A stretch of 64,000 bases of DNA from Limimaricola soesokkakensis (GTDB lineage: Bacteria; Pseudomonadota; Alphaproteobacteria; Rhodobacterales; Rhodobacteraceae), in assembly GCF_900172345.1 (NCBI RefSeq), contig NZ_FWFY01000002.1:124001-188000 (forward strand), written 5' to 3'. Shown piece after piece: positions 18,927 through 28,533 of the stretch. The notes under the pieces are model-generated. The model did no database searches. It saw nothing but the letters and a program-made list of their open reading frames with translations, and was not told the origin of the DNA. The translations under genes were made by a program, and so were the position numbers. Within the stretch, counting starts at the first letter, position 1. Every line of letters starts with the position of its first letter.

Positions 18927-20228
18927 TCACCCGTCGCGCGCGCCCGGTCGCAGGCAGGCGATGAAGAAGCCGTCCATGCCGCCTCGCTCGGCCCAGAAAT
19001 CCGGCCTGAGCCGCAGCCCCTCCGGCCCGATCCAGTCCGGCGCGATGCCGGGTCGGGCCAGAACCTCGCGGTCGTTGACCAGCCCCGGATGCCGGGCCAG
19101 CGCCTCCTCGACCTGCACTTCGCCCTCGTCGGGCAGCAGCGAGCAGGTGCAGAAGACCAGCCGCCCGCCGGGCTTCAAGAGCCCCAGCGCGTGATCGATC
19201 ATCTCCGCCTGCAGCGCGATCAGCGCCCCGAACTCCGAGCCGTCCTTGGCATGCGGAAGGTCCGGGTGGCGGCGGATCGTGCCGGTCGCCGAACAGGGTG
19301 CGTCCAGAAGGATCGCATCGAAGCCGGTCTCGTCGAACTCCAGCGCGTCGGCCTGCACCACGCGCGCCGCAAGCCCGGTGCGGTCGAGATTCTCGCGCAG
19401 CCGCGCCAGCCGCGCCTCAGAGAGGTCGAGCGCCGTGACATCGGCGCCGGTCGCAGCGAGCTGCATCGTCTTGCCGCCCGGTGCGGCGCACAGGTCGAGA
19501 ACCCGCTCGCCCGGCCGCGCATCGAGCACGCGCGCCGCCACCGCGGCGGCGGCGTCCTGCACCCACCAATCGCCCGCGGCGAAGCCCGGCAGCGCCGAGA
19601 CCTGCCCGGCCTCTCGCAGCCGGACCGAGCCGGTGGGCAGCAGTTCGCCACCCAGCGTCGCGGCCAGTGCTGCCGCGTCGCCTTTCGCGGTCAGATCGAG
19701 CGGCGGGAGCTGCGCCTGCACCGCCTCCATCGCCTCGACCGGCTTGCGGCCCCAGGCCTCGACCAGCGGACCGCGCAGCCAGTTCGGCAGCTTCGGCGCC
19801 GGCAGCTTGGCCCATGCCTCGCCCGGCTGCTCGCCGATCTTGCGCAGTACCGCGTTGACGAGGCCCTTGTAGCTCTGGGTGCGTTTGCCCTTGGACATGA
19901 TCTGCACCATGGCGTTGACGACGCCATGGGCCGCGGCGCCCTCCATGATCTCGACCGCGCCGAGGCGCAGCGCGTTGCGCACCGCGAGCGGCGGTTGTTT
20001 CACGAGAAACGGCTTGAGCGCCCGGTCGGCGCGCGGCAACTGCCGCAGCACCTGGGTGGCAAGACGCTGGGCGCGGGCGCGATCGGGGGGCGACAACCGC
20101 TCCAACGCCCCGGCGGCGATGCTCTCCGACAGCAGTCGCTGCGCGCCCGTCGCCTGCTCGATGAGATGCAGGGCCGCGCGGCGCGCGGCGATGCCGTCGT
20201 TGGGGGACGTGGCGCGAGCTTGGGTCAT
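18927..20228 (-). CDS. rsmB: 16S rRNA (cytosine(967)-C(5))-methyltransferase
   Basis: A 433-residue RsmB/Fmu-type enzyme. The N-terminal NusB-like RNA-binding domain (residues about 10-140, RLATQVLRQLPRADR) is followed by a SAM methyltransferase domain with LCAAPGGKTMQLA, DAPCSATGTIRRHPDL and the catalytic cysteine in FCTCSLLPDEGE. ATG 20226-20228 is chosen because family similarity starts there; the longer frame upstream lacks it. It heads the minus-strand run through mutL and is divergent from sdhAF4, with an 85-nt intergenic region. Confidence 0.93.
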   Translation of the reverse strand: MTQARATSPNDGIAARRAALHLIEQATGAQRLLSESIAAGALERLSPPDRARAQRLATQVLRQLPRADRALKPFLVKQPPLAVRNALRLGAVEIMEGAAAHGVVNAMVQIMSKGKRTQSYKGLVNAVLRKIGEQPGEAWAKLPAPKLPNWLRGPLVEAWGRKPVEAMEAVQAQLPPLDLTAKGDAAALAATLGGELLPTGSVRLREAGQVSALPGFAAGDWWVQDAAAAVAARVLDARPGERVLDLCAAPGGKTMQLAATGADVTALDLSEARLARLRENLDRTGLAARVVQADALEFDETGFDAILLDAPCSATGTIRRHPDLPHAKDGSEFGALIALQAEMIDHALGLLKPGGRLVFCTCSLLPDEGEVQVEEALARHPGLVNDREVLARPGIAPDWIGPEGLRLRPDFWAERGGMDGFFIACLRPGARDG

Positions 20229-20242
20229 GACGGGTCCGGGGC

Positions 20243-20270
20243 TTGTTGGAGACGCGTCAGCACGTATATC
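20243..20270 (+). promoter_or_regulatory. candidate promoter upstream of sdhAF4
   Basis: TTGTTG at 20243-20248 and TATATC at 20265-20270 are separated by 16 nt, a plausible vegetative promoter 44 nt before the sdhAF4 start. The -35 element matches TTGACA only in part. Confidence 0.3.
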
Positions 20271-20313
20271 CCAAGCATCCGCCGCACAAGCGCCGCCCCC
20301 GAGGAGAGCCGCC

Positions 20314-20511
20314 ATGGCCGACGACAGCCCGACCCCCGACATGCCCGCCGACCTGCCGCCCGCCGCGCGGCGGGCGCTGGAGGAAGCCCGCGCCCGGCGC
20401 GCAGCGCTCGATGCCGCGTCGAAGCTGCCGACCGAGCTCGGCGGCCGTGACGGCCCCGAGCCGGTGCGCTATGGCGACTGGGAAAAGCAGGGCCTCGCCA
20501 TCGACTTCTGA
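20314..20511 (+). CDS. succinate dehydrogenase assembly factor 4 homologue (DUF1674)
   Basis: A 65-residue protein whose C-terminus carries the family signature ELGGRDGPEPVRYGDW followed by GLAIDF at the very end. Family knowledge: SdhAF4 proteins help mature flavinated SdhA before complex II assembly. The N-terminal half is charged and probably disordered or helical. GAGGAG at 20301-20306 lies 7 nt before ATG 20314. The gene stands between divergent rsmB and convergent dapB. Confidence 0.88.
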   Translation: MADDSPTPDMPADLPPAARRALEEARARRAALDAASKLPTELGGRDGPEPVRYGDWEKQGLAIDF

Positions 20512-20530
20512 CGGCGCGGCTTCTAATTGC

Positions 20531-21349
20531 TCAGCGATCGAGGCCCAGCACGTCGATCATGTCGTAATGACCGGGCGAGCGCCCCTGCCCCCAGAGCGCG
20601 GCCCGCACCGCGCCGCGGGCGAAGATCATCCGGTCGGTCGCCATGTGGCGCAGCACGATGCGCTCACCCTGACCGGCGAAGATCACGTCATGCTCGCCGA
20701 CGATGTCGCCGCCGCGAATCGCCGAAAAGCCGATACGCCCCTCGACCCGCGCGCCGGTGATGCCGTCGCGGCCCCGATCGGCGACCTCCGACAGCTTGAC
20801 GCCGCGCCCCTCGGCTGCCGCCTCGCCCAGCATCAGGGCGGTGCCGGAGGGGGCATCGGCCTTGCGGTTGTGATGCGCCTCGACCACCTCGATGTCCCAG
20901 CCCTCCTCCAGCGCCGCCGCGACCATCTTGGTCAGGCCGGTCAGGAGGTTCACGCCGAGGCTCATGTTGCCGGCGCGCACCTGCACCGAATGCCGCGCCG
21001 CCGGGACCAGCCGCTCGATCTGGCCTGCGTCGAAGCCGGTGGTGCCGATCACGTGCACCGCGCGGGCCTGCGCCGCGAGATGCGCAACGTCCAGCGTGGT
21101 TTCGGGGGTGGTGAAGTCGATCACCGCCTGCGCGCGCGCCATCGCCTCGAGCGGATCGTCCGAGACGGTGACGCCCATCGCGGGCCCGCCCATGGCATGG
21201 CCGACATCCTGGCCCACCCAGTCATGGCCCGCGCGCACCACCGCGCCGGCGAGCCGCGCCCGGTCGCTGTCGCAGACGGCCTGCACGAGCATCCGGCCCA
21301 TCCGGCCCGCCGCTCCCATGATCACGATTCCCGGTGCCGTCTCGGTCAT
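20531..21349 (-). CDS. dapB: 4-hydroxy-tetrahydrodipicolinate reductase
   Basis: A 272-residue enzyme of the diaminopimelate/lysine pathway using NAD(P)H. The nucleotide motif is [15 protein letters not shown]; the catalytic segment is [15 protein letters not shown] with the conserved His pair and Lys; FTTPETT and GTTGFDAGQ are also present. ATG 21347-21349 is the family start, although the frame is open upstream. The gene is divergent from rbfA, with 86 nt between starts, and convergent with sdhAF4. Confidence 0.96.
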   Translation of the reverse strand: MTETAPGIVIMGAAGRMGRMLVQAVCDSDRARLAGAVVRAGHDWVGQDVGHAMGGPAMGVTVSDDPLEAMARAQAVIDFTTPETTLDVAHLAAQARAVHVIGTTGFDAGQIERLVPAARHSVQVRAGNMSLGVNLLTGLTKMVAAALEEGWDIEVVEAHHNRKADAPSGTALMLGEAAAEGRGVKLSEVADRGRDGITGARVEGRIGFSAIRGGDIVGEHDVIFAGQGERIVLRHMATDRMIFARGAVRAALWGQGRSPGHYDMIDVLGLDR

Positions 21350-21435
21350 GCGTCCGTTCCCTTGCTGTGCCGCCCCTTCCTCGCCCGCGCCGCGCCCGCT
21401 TGGCAAGCCCGGTCGCGGAGACTAGATGGTGCGGC

Positions 21436-21861
21436 ATGAGCAAAACCCGCGCCTCCGAACCCCGTGGCCCGTCGCAGCGCCAGCTGCGCGTGGGCGAACT
21501 GATCCGCCGCAGCCTCTCCGAGCTGCTGAGCCGTGGCGACCTGCACGAACCCGAGCTGTCGGCGATGTCGATCACCGTGGGCGAGGTCCGGGCCACGCCC
21601 GACCTGAAGCGCGCCACCTGCTTCGTGCTGCCGCTGGGCGGCGGCGACGAGACGGTGATGCTGGACGCGCTGCGCCGTGCCAAGCCCGAGATCCGGCATC
21701 AGCTGGCCCGGACCATGAAGCTCAAGCACGCGCCGGACCTGAAATTCGAGATCGACCGCACCTTCGACCGGATGGACGAGACGCGCCGCCTGCTCTCGGA
21801 CGAGAAGGTCCGCCGCGACGTCGAAGCCGCGCGCGACGCGACGGAGGGGGACGGGGAATGA
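21436..21861 (+). CDS. rbfA: 30S ribosome-binding factor A
   Basis: A 141-residue KH-like protein that helps mature the 16S rRNA 5' end in cold and normal growth. Family features are SQRQLRVGELIRRSLSELL near the N-terminus and TPDLKRATCFVLPLGG in the middle, with KHAPDLKFEIDRTFDR near the C-terminus. The start at ATG 21436 is chosen by family length; the ribosome site is weak. It overlaps the next gene by ATGA, and truB follows, recalling the common rbfA-truB pair with one gene inserted. Confidence 0.94.
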   Translation: MSKTRASEPRGPSQRQLRVGELIRRSLSELLSRGDLHEPELSAMSITVGEVRATPDLKRATCFVLPLGGGDETVMLDALRRAKPEIRHQLARTMKLKHAPDLKFEIDRTFDRMDETRRLLSDEKVRRDVEAARDATEGDGE

Positions 21862-22622
21862 TCCCCCGTCTGGCGCTGGCCACCCTTGGTCTCGGCGCGG
21901 CCTGCGCCCTGCCGGTGCCGTCGCAGGCGGCGGCCTGCGAGGACGTCGATTACGAGGGCCTGTCCTACACGATCTGCGAGGTCGATCCGGCGAGTGACGA
22001 CCTGCGGCTGTTCCTCACCGATGGCAATGGCGGCCTCTATGGCAGCTTTCAGGCGATCGACCGCGAGATCGACGGCGAGGCGCTGGTCTTCGCGATGAAC
22101 GCCGGCATGTATCACCCCGATCGCCGCCCGGTGGGACAGTATCTCGAGAATGGCGAAGAGGTGATGCGCCTCGTCACCAATGCCGGGCCCGGCAATTTCG
22201 GCATGCTGCCCAACGGCGTGTTCTGCATCAACGACGACACGGCGCAGGCGATCGAAACCCTGCGCTACGAGCGCGAGGCGCCCGAATGCCGCTACGCCAC
22301 GCAATCGGGGCCGATGCTGGTGATCGACGGCGAACTGCACCCGCGGTTTCTGCCCGACAGCACCTCGCGCAACATCCGCAACGGCGTCGGCACTACCGAT
22401 TCCGGTGATCGCGCCGTTTTCGCCATCGCCAACCAGCCGGTGACCTTCCACGAGTTCGGCTCGTTCTTCCGCGACCATCTGGAGCTGCCGCAGGCGCTTT
22501 ATTTCGACGGCAATGTCAGCCGGTTGCACGCGCCGGGACTGGGCCGCTCGGATTTCGGCTTCGCGATGGGTCCGATCGTCGGGGTGCTGGCCCCCGTTGA
22601 CGAGGCACGTCCCGACGGCTAG
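21858..22622 (+). CDS. phosphodiester glycosidase family protein (NAGPA/DUF2233), secreted
   Basis: A 254-residue protein with an N-terminal signal peptide (MIPRLALATLGLGAACALPVP, cut near SQAAA). The body has the NAGPA-type pattern: FAMNAGMYHPDRRPVG, NFGMLPNGVFCI, ATQSGPMLVIDGELHPRF, and the later ALYFDGNVSRLHAP. Family members hydrolyse sugar phosphodiester bonds, though the bacterial substrate is unknown. The ATG overlaps the rbfA stop, so it is coupled to rbfA-truB, an odd place for a secreted glycosidase-like protein. Confidence 0.85.
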   Translation: MIPRLALATLGLGAACALPVPSQAAACEDVDYEGLSYTICEVDPASDDLRLFLTDGNGGLYGSFQAIDREIDGEALVFAMNAGMYHPDRRPVGQYLENGEEVMRLVTNAGPGNFGMLPNGVFCINDDTAQAIETLRYEREAPECRYATQSGPMLVIDGELHPRFLPDSTSRNIRNGVGTTDSGDRAVFAIANQPVTFHEFGSFFRDHLELPQALYFDGNVSRLHAPGLGRSDFGFAMGPIVGVLAPVDEARPDG

Positions 22623-22658
22623 GCCGCGCGCCTCGCACGCAGGCATCAGGAGGGCCGC

Positions 22659-23564
22659 ATGGCACGCAAGCGCAAGGGCCGCGACATCTCGGGTTGGCTG
22701 GTGGTGGACAAGCCCGCGGGCATGACCTCCACGGCGGTCGTCAACAAGGTCAAATGGGCCTTCGACGCCAAGAAGGCGGGCCATGCCGGCACGCTCGACC
22801 CCGACGCCACCGGCGTGCTCGCCGTGGCGCTGGGCGAGGCGACCAAGACCGTGCCCTTCATCACCGACGCGCTGAAGGCCTACGAGTTCACCGTGACCTT
22901 CGGCGCCGCCACCAACACCGACGATGCCGAGGGCGAGGTGATCGCCCGCTCCGACGCGCGCCCTTCGGATGCCGAGATCAAGGAGGCGCTGCACGGCTTC
23001 GTCGGCGACATCGAGCAGGTGCCGCCCGCCTTTTCGGCGGTGAAGATCGACGGCCAGCGCGCCTATGCCAAGGCCCGCGCCGGCGAGGAGGTCGAGCTTG
23101 CCGCCCGCCCGCTCTGGGTCGAGAGCCTGATCCTGCTGGAGCGGCCCGATACCGATCACGCGAAGCTGGAGATGGTCTGCGGCAAGGGTGGCTATGTCCG
23201 CTCGATCGCCCGCGATCTGGGCGAGAAGCTCGGCTGCCTCGGCCATGTGCGCGAGCTGCGCCGGATCTGGTCGGGGCCATTCACGGCAGCCGAGGGCGTG
23301 ACGCTCGAGCAGATCGAGGCCGAGGCAAAGTCCGAAGCACTCGACCGCTTCCTGCGCCCGCTCGAGGACGGGCTGGCCGATCTGCCGCGCGTCACCTGCT
23401 CGGCCGAAGCGGCGGGGCGCCTCAGGAACGGCAACCCGGCTCCGGTGATCGCCTCGGGGCTCGACTACGGCGAAGAGGCCTGGGCTGCGCATGAGGGTCG
23501 GGCCGTGGCGGTGGGCCGAGTGATGGGGCCCGAGCTGCATCCGAACCGGGTCTTCGTGATCTGA
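22659..23564 (+). CDS. truB: tRNA pseudouridine(55) synthase
   Basis: A 301-residue TruB that makes pseudouridine 55 in the T-loop of tRNAs. It starts with the family pattern [15 protein letters not shown]. The catalytic aspartate is Asp47 in [16 protein letters not shown], and [17 protein letters not shown] lies in the middle. AGGAGG 5-6 nt before ATG 22659 supports the start. It follows the glycosidase-like gene after 36 nt. The usual rpsO partner is not seen downstream; a transporter on the opposite strand follows. Confidence 0.96.
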   Translation: MARKRKGRDISGWLVVDKPAGMTSTAVVNKVKWAFDAKKAGHAGTLDPDATGVLAVALGEATKTVPFITDALKAYEFTVTFGAATNTDDAEGEVIARSDARPSDAEIKEALHGFVGDIEQVPPAFSAVKIDGQRAYAKARAGEEVELAARPLWVESLILLERPDTDHAKLEMVCGKGGYVRSIARDLGEKLGCLGHVRELRRIWSGPFTAAEGVTLEQIEAEAKSEALDRFLRPLEDGLADLPRVTCSAEAAGRLRNGNPAPVIASGLDYGEEAWAAHEGRAVAVGRVMGPELHPNRVFVI

Positions 23565-23629
23565 CGTCGGGCGCGCCGGCTTGGAGGCAGGGCGGACCCT
23601 ACGCCTCAGAACACTGTGAGCCGAACCCT

Positions 23630-24394
23630 TCAGAAGACCGCGCGCCGCACGAGGTTCAGCCCGGCGATCAGCAGCACCGCCAGCGTCACCCGGCGGAACG
23701 CCTGCTGGTCGATCCGGTCATGCACCAGCCCGCCCAGCATCATTCCCGCCACGGCGGGGACGATCATGAACAGCGAAAACGGCAATGTCGCACCGTTGAG
23801 CACCCCCGATTGCAGATGCGCGCCCGATAGCGCCAGCGCGCCGAGGCCGTAGATTACCCCCTGCACCCGGATCGAATCGCCCTTGGGCGTGTCGATCGCG
23901 GTGAGATAGGCCACCGTTGGCGGCCCCCAGACCCCCGACACCCCGCCCACGAAGCCCGAAAAGCCGCCGATCAGCGCTTCGATGCCGTTGGTCTTCTCGG
24001 GGAGCTTCGGCTTCCATCCCGACAGCTGCAGCAGCGCGAAGGCCGAGACCGGCGCGCCGATCAGCAAGAACAGCGCCTCGGCCGACAGCACCCGCACCAG
24101 CTGCGCGCTGATTGCCAGCATCACGCCCCCGACGATCAGGTAGACTCGGAAGCGCTTTACCGTCGACGCCGCCGCGCGGCTGCCCTGCCGCAGCGCCTGC
24201 ATGCCGTTGGTCACCAGCGTCGGCGCGATCAGCGCCGCGAGCGCCAGCTCGGGCGGCAGGAACAGCGACATGGCCGAGATCATGATCATCGGCATGGCGA
24301 ACCCCACCATGCCCTTCACGATGCCCGCGCCGAAGCCCACGAGGACGGAAAGCAGCAGCAGCTGCGGCGGCATCAGCTCGGCGAAGGGAAGCAT
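23630..24394 (-). CDS. sulfite exporter TauE/SafE family membrane protein
   Basis: A 254-residue polytopic membrane protein with about eight hydrophobic segments in two similar halves, typical of TauE/SafE (LVGFGAGIVKGMVGFAMPMIMI in the first and IGGFSGFVGGVSGVWGPPTVAY in the second). Members are thought to move sulfite or other small organic anions. Substrate not predictable here. It follows the MFS gene on the same strand after 45 nt, so the two may be co-transcribed. Confidence 0.85.
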   Translation of the reverse strand: MLPFAELMPPQLLLLSVLVGFGAGIVKGMVGFAMPMIMISAMSLFLPPELALAALIAPTLVTNGMQALRQGSRAAASTVKRFRVYLIVGGVMLAISAQLVRVLSAEALFLLIGAPVSAFALLQLSGWKPKLPEKTNGIEALIGGFSGFVGGVSGVWGPPTVAYLTAIDTPKGDSIRVQGVIYGLGALALSGAHLQSGVLNGATLPFSLFMIVPAVAGMMLGGLVHDRIDQQAFRRVTLAVLLIAGLNLVRRAVF

Positions 24395-24439
24395 GCGCTC
24401 TCCGGGGGTTGCGATGCTGCCCCTGTGGCCCGGCGCCGC

Positions 24440-25678
24440 TCAGACGGCAAGGGGACGCGGCGCGCCGAGCCGCGGGTGCAGCTTGGCCGCAATGGCCGAG
24501 GCCGCGGCCATGCCGGCGCCGCAGGCCGCGAACACCCCCGCCACCGGCGCCACGGTCAGCACCAGCCCGGCCACCGCCGGGGTGAGGATGCCCGATACGT
24601 CGCGAAAGCTCGCATAGACCGCGGCCATCTCGGTGCGCTCTGACGGCTTTACCGCCATTAGGAAGGGCAGCCCGGCACAGACGTCGAGCATCACCAGGCA
24701 GACCGATCCTGCCATCAGGGCGGCAAGCGCCGCCCATGGCGCGCCGGAAAGCAGCGTCGCCGCGACGAATAGTGCCGCCGCGACGGCGAAGCTGCCGCGC
24801 ACCGCGAAGCGGACGCTGGTGCGCTGCACCAGTCGCAACATCAGCGGCGTGGTGAACAGCAGCGCGTTCGACAGCGACAGCATCACCCCGCCGAGCCGGT
24901 CGCCCAAGCCCTGTTCGATGCAAAAGATCGGCAGGTAGACGATGTAGACCCACCAGCCACAGGAGCGGATCACCGCGAAGAGCCAGCCCGCCACGAGGCG
25001 CGGCTGCGCGCCGAAGCGTCCGAGAAACGCCAGCGGGTTCGGCGCCGGTCCCCGGGCCCGGACGATCTGCCGGCCATTGCCGAGCCGCATCCGCCAGAAC
25101 GCGGCCACCACCGCGAGCGCCATCGCGCCCGCCAGCAGGAATGGCGCCGGGTACCACCAGTCCAGCAGGATCACCCCCAGCGCCGGACCGACCATCCACG
25201 ACGCAGCCGAGTAGACCAGCCGCGTCGATTCGTTGCGCCCCAGATCGCTGCGCGCGATGTGATCGAGCACATAGGCATTGAAGCAGACCATCCACAGCAC
25301 CGTCGCCAGCGCGTTCGACGCGAGCCCCAGCGCCAGCAGCCCGGGCCGCCCGGTCAGGGCGAGCCCGGTGCCCAGCCCGTAGAACAGCCCGACCCCGGTG
25401 AACAGCCAGCGCCGCGGCACGCGCCTGTTCACCCAAGGCAGCAGCAGCCCGCCGCAAAGCGACGAGATCCCTACCGCGAAGTAGATCACGCTCACCAGCG
25501 CGGCGTCGCCGAAGGCGCGGTAGAGCGCCAGCGGCATCACCGAGAGCAGGATGCCCCGCACCCCGGCCTCCAGCGCCGCCAGCCTTGCGAAATCCTCGAC
25601 GCGTGGCGTCGGCGAATGGGTAAGGAAGATCGGGGCGCGGGGGGTGACCATGAGGCGACTCGCATCGACGGCAGACAC
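24440..25678 (-). CDS. MFS transporter
   Basis: A 412-residue major facilitator with about 12 hydrophobic segments and a basic loop between helices 2 and 3 (WVNRRVPRRWLFTG). Substrate unknown. The start is uncertain. GTG at 25676-25678 has AGGAGG only 2 nt upstream, while ATG at 25649-25651 (MVTPRAPIFLTHS) has no good site. The gene precedes the TauE-like gene and follows recO by about 97 nt on the same strand. Confidence 0.8.
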   Translation of the reverse strand: MSAVDASRLMVTPRAPIFLTHSPTPRVEDFARLAALEAGVRGILLSVMPLALYRAFGDAALVSVIYFAVGISSLCGGLLLPWVNRRVPRRWLFTGVGLFYGLGTGLALTGRPGLLALGLASNALATVLWMVCFNAYVLDHIARSDLGRNESTRLVYSAASWMVGPALGVILLDWWYPAPFLLAGAMALAVVAAFWRMRLGNGRQIVRARGPAPNPLAFLGRFGAQPRLVAGWLFAVIRSCGWWVYIVYLPIFCIEQGLGDRLGGVMLSLSNALLFTTPLMLRLVQRTSVRFAVRGSFAVAAALFVAATLLSGAPWAALAALMAGSVCLVMLDVCAGLPFLMAVKPSERTEMAAVYASFRDVSGILTPAVAGLVLTVAPVAGVFAACGAGMAAASAIAAKLHPRLGAPRPLAV

Positions 25679-25775
25679 TTCCTCCTTGCGCCCGCCGCTC
25701 CCGTTCCGGCTGTGCCGGACGCGACATCGCGATGTCGCATCGGGACCAAACGCACGCGGCGGCGGAACCGCGCCG

Positions 25776-26504
25776 TCATCCGTTTCGTGCGATCGCCTCG
25801 ATCAGCCGGCCGCGCGCGGGGGGCAGCGGCCGGTCGCCGGACCCCGGCAGCAGCCGGTGCTCGATGAACCAGCCGGTGGTGCCCAGCGCCGCGACGATGT
25901 CCTGCGGTCCGGCCTCGCCCTCGCCGCGCAGCACCGGCGGCAGCGGCAGCAGCTTCGCGGCCCAGGCCCCCGCCCCCGCCCGGCTTACGGCGCGGCCCGA
26001 TTTCGGGCTGACCAGTTCCAGCCCCTCGGTCTCGCCAGTGACCGCGCAGCGCGTGAGGTCGAGTGCGAAGCCCATCTCCTCCAGGAGCGCCATTTCCCAG
26101 TGCAGGTAGGCCAGCGGCCAGAGCTCGCTCTCGCCCAGCAGATCCAGAAGCGCCATGGTCCGGTCGTAAAGCGGCGGGTGTGGGTCGCGCTCGGGCAGCA
26201 CGCTGACCAGCAGCGCCGCGACCGCGTTGAGCCCGGCCAGCGCCAGCCGGTCCTCCATCACCTGCGCGGCGCGCGAGCGCAGCGGCTCGAAGGTGAAATT
26301 GCCCAGATGCTCGCCCAATCGCGCCTTCCAGGTGAGGTCGAGCTGCGCGCCGGGCTGCAGCAGCGGCGCGATGCGGCGCGAGCCGCCGCCACGAACCACG
26401 CCCGCATGCAGCCCGTGGCCGCGGGTGAACACCTCGACGATGGCCGATCCCTCGCCATGGCGGCGCACCCGCAGGAGCGCGCCCTCCTCGCGCCACTCGA
26501 TCAT
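25776..26504 (-). CDS. recO: DNA repair protein RecO
   Basis: A 242-residue recombination mediator that loads RecA with RecF/RecR. The N-terminal OB-fold starts [20 protein letters not shown], which is followed by the [20 protein letters not shown] region typical of RecO. A zinc-finger-type CxxC is absent, as in many alphaproteobacteria. ATG 26502-26504 is chosen on family similarity; it lies 7 nt after the rnhA stop. In relatives recO usually sits in the era operon, which here (39825-41187) lacks it. Confidence 0.92.
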   Translation of the reverse strand: MIEWREEGALLRVRRHGEGSAIVEVFTRGHGLHAGVVRGGGSRRIAPLLQPGAQLDLTWKARLGEHLGNFTFEPLRSRAAQVMEDRLALAGLNAVAALLVSVLPERDPHPPLYDRTMALLDLLGESELWPLAYLHWEMALLEEMGFALDLTRCAVTGETEGLELVSPKSGRAVSRAGAGAWAAKLLPLPPVLRGEGEAGPQDIVAALGTTGWFIEHRLLPGSGDRPLPPARGRLIEAIARNG

Positions 26505-26511
26505 GCGCGGA

Positions 26512-26979
26512 TCACGCGCGAGCGCGGCCCGGCTTGAACGGCGCCATGCCGGCGCGGGCCAGCTCGTCGGCGCGCTCGTTCTCGGGATGGCCGGCATGAC
26601 CCTTGACCCAGGTCCAGGTCACGTCGTGCCGCGCCGCCGCCTCGTCGAGCCGGCGCCACAGGTCCTCGTTCTTCACCGGCTTGCCGGTCGAGGTCCGCCA
26701 GCCCTTGCGCTTCCATCCCGCCATCCACTCGGTGATGCCCCCCTTCACATAGGCACTGTCGGTCACGACGGTAAGCTTGGAGGGCTTGCCCAGCGCCTCG
26801 AGCGCCGCGATCGCCGCCATCAGCTCCATGCGGTTGTTGGTGGTCATCGCCTCGCCGCCCTTGAGCTCGCGCTCCTTGGTGACTGTGTCGCCGTCCTTGG
26901 CCTGCAGCAGCGCGCCCCAGCCGCCGGGGCCGGGATTGCCCGAGCAGGCGCCGTCGGTGAAGGCGAAGATCTTGGCCAT
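26512..26979 (-). CDS. rnhA: ribonuclease HI
   Basis: A 155-residue RNase H that cuts RNA in RNA-DNA hybrids with two Mg2+ ions. The catalytic set is complete: Asp9 ([16 protein letters not shown]), Glu52 (NRMELMAA), Asp74 ([11 protein letters not shown]) and Asp138 (NERADELA), with His128 in [14 protein letters not shown] sits 7 nt before ATG 26979; the frame upstream lacks similarity. recO follows after 7 nt, so the two are probably one transcript. Confidence 0.97.
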   Translation of the reverse strand: MAKIFAFTDGACSGNPGPGGWGALLQAKDGDTVTKERELKGGEAMTTNNRMELMAAIAALEALGKPSKLTVVTDSAYVKGGITEWMAGWKRKGWRTSTGKPVKNEDLWRRLDEAAARHDVTWTWVKGHAGHPENERADELARAGMAPFKPGRARA

Positions 26980-27116
26980 GAGGGCGTCCTTGGTCAGGGG
27001 GTCGGGGGCGTTCCCTTTAAGCGAAGCTCCGCCGTCCGGCAACGTACCATGCGGAACTCGCCTCCCGGGTGAGGATGTTCAAACAGGGTGACTTAACCGA
27101 ATGCGGAGCCCTTCCC

Positions 27117-27941
27117 ATGTTCCACCACTCCTCCAAGCTTCAGTACCAAGTGCGCGTCGACAAGCCCTCACCGGCCTTCGCCAAATATCTTCAGCAGGCG
27201 ATCGGCGGCGTCGAGGGCGAGATTCGCGTGGCCATGCAGTACTTCTTCCAGGCGATGGGCGCGCGCGGCGACAGCAAGTACCGCGACATGCTGATGATGA
27301 CCGCGACCGAGGAACTGAGCCATATCGAGTTTCTCGGCCATGCCGTGGCGCTGAACCTCGAAGGCGCGCCGGTCGAGGTACAGGACGAGGCCGCGAAGGA
27401 CCCCGTCGTGCACGCGATCCTGGGGGGCATGAACCCGCGCCACATCCTCAGCTCGGGCCTTTCGGCGATGCCGGTGAACGCCAACGGCGTGCCGTTCGAC
27501 ATGAGCCATGTCTATGCCACCGGCAACCTCGCCGCCGACATGATGGCCAATGCCACCGCTGAATCCGGTGGCCGGGTACTGGCCTCGCGGCTCTACAACA
27601 TGACCGACGATGCCGGCATGAAGGACATGCTGTCCTTCCTGATCGCGCGCGACACGATGCACCAGCAGCAGTGGCTGGCGGTGATCGAGGAGCTGGGTGG
27701 CTGGGAAAAGGCGCTGCCGATCCCGAACTCGACCCCCGAGGAGCACGAGGCGACCGAGCACAGCTACTACTTCCTCAACACCTCGCTCGACGAGCCGACC
27801 CCCGAGGGCCGCTGGACCTCCGGCCCCTCGCTCGACGGGCGCGGCACCTTCTCGAAGAAGGACAAGCCCGAACCGCTGGGCCAGAAGCCCGATCTCGGCA
27901 AGGCCAAGTCGAAATCCGGCACCCAGACCGAGCAGCAGTAA
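27117..27941 (+). CDS. manganese catalase
   Basis: A 274-residue non-haem catalase that splits H2O2 with a dimanganese site. Metal ligands match the family almost residue for residue: Glu35 (VEGEIRVAMQY), Glu66 and His69 (TATEELSHIEF), Glu149 (ATAESGGRV) and His182 (RDTMHQQQW). The C-terminal 60 residues are a Lys/Pro-rich tail. ATG 27117 matches the usual family start; GTG 27069 would add 16 residues. It stands alone, divergent from rnhA, and ends before a long inverted repeat (27981-28082). Confidence 0.96.
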   Translation: MFHHSSKLQYQVRVDKPSPAFAKYLQQAIGGVEGEIRVAMQYFFQAMGARGDSKYRDMLMMTATEELSHIEFLGHAVALNLEGAPVEVQDEAAKDPVVHAILGGMNPRHILSSGLSAMPVNANGVPFDMSHVYATGNLAADMMANATAESGGRVLASRLYNMTDDAGMKDMLSFLIARDTMHQQQWLAVIEELGGWEKALPIPNSTPEEHEATEHSYYFLNTSLDEPTPEGRWTSGPSLDGRGTFSKKDKPEPLGQKPDLGKAKSKSGTQTEQQ

Positions 27942-27980
27942 GTTCACGAGGGGCGGGCTTCCGAGCGCGCCCCTTCCCAT

Positions 27981-28082
27981 TCATCTTTCTTCAAATACGC
28001 AGATCCGACACCAGCCGCACGCGAGACGCCGAAAGTGGTGCCCGCCGCCAGCCGGGGGATTTGCGTATTTGAGGAAAGATGA
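27981..28082. repeat. inverted pair of the CAAATACGCA repeat between convergent genes
   Basis: Two 21-nt arms, 27981-28001 and 28062-28082, are inverted copies with one mismatch and share the core TTCAAATACGCA / TGCGTATTTGA. The 60 nt between them is GC-rich. In RNA they could form a long stem. The pair lies between convergent genes (manganese catalase and DUF3429), so a two-way terminator is plausible, but the same core also occurs singly at 3331 and 55079. The remaining bases of 27942-28098 hold no gene. Confidence 0.65.
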
Positions 28083-28098
28083 ACCCCATGGGGCACTT

Positions 28099-28533
28099 TC
28101 AGAGCAGTGGCAGCGCCAGACAGATCACGACGAGACCGGTGAGCAGCAGCCGCAAGCGCAGCCACCAGGCCGGCGCGAGGCCATGTTTCTGGAAGCCCGC
28201 ATCGAGCGCAAGAAGGCCAAGAAAGCCGGCGATCAGCACCAGGCTCGACCGCTCCCAGCCGCCACCGACGAGAAAGGCGACCCAGAGCGCAGGGAGGGTC
28301 GAGACGGCATAGCCAATGGCAGCGGCGCGGCCGCTGGCCCTGGTCGCAAAGCCCCACAGCACGCCGGACATGAAGCTCAGGATCACGCTGCCATAAAACA
28401 CTTGGACGTAGGGTCCGACCAACCGTTGCGGCAGCCAGCCCGGCACGAGACCGGGAAACCACGTCGTCAGGGTGCCCCAAGCGAAGGGAAGCACCCCTGC
28501 GAGCCCGAGGAGCAGGGCCGCGCGCGGGATCAC
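28099..28533 (-). CDS. DUF3429 domain membrane protein
   Basis: A 144-residue integral membrane protein with about five hydrophobic segments. The central [18 protein letters not shown] is typical of DUF3429, a family of unknown function. The start is GTG at 28531-28533, overlapping the ispH stop as GTGA, so it is translationally coupled to ispH. It ends just after the inverted repeat at 27981-28082. Confidence 0.82.
   Translation of the reverse strand: MIPRAALLLGLAGVLPFAWGTLTTWFPGLVPGWLPQRLVGPYVQVFYGSVILSFMSGVLWGFATRASGRAAAIGYAVSTLPALWVAFLVGGGWERSSLVLIAGFLGLLALDAGFQKHGLAPAWWLRLRLLLTGLVVICLALPLL

Noticed and set aside
27053-27079. EcfG promoter for manganese catalase (GGAAC at 27053, GTT at 27077)
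   Set aside because: The spacing is 19 nt from GGAAC to GTT, 2 nt more than the consensus, so the match is probably chance.
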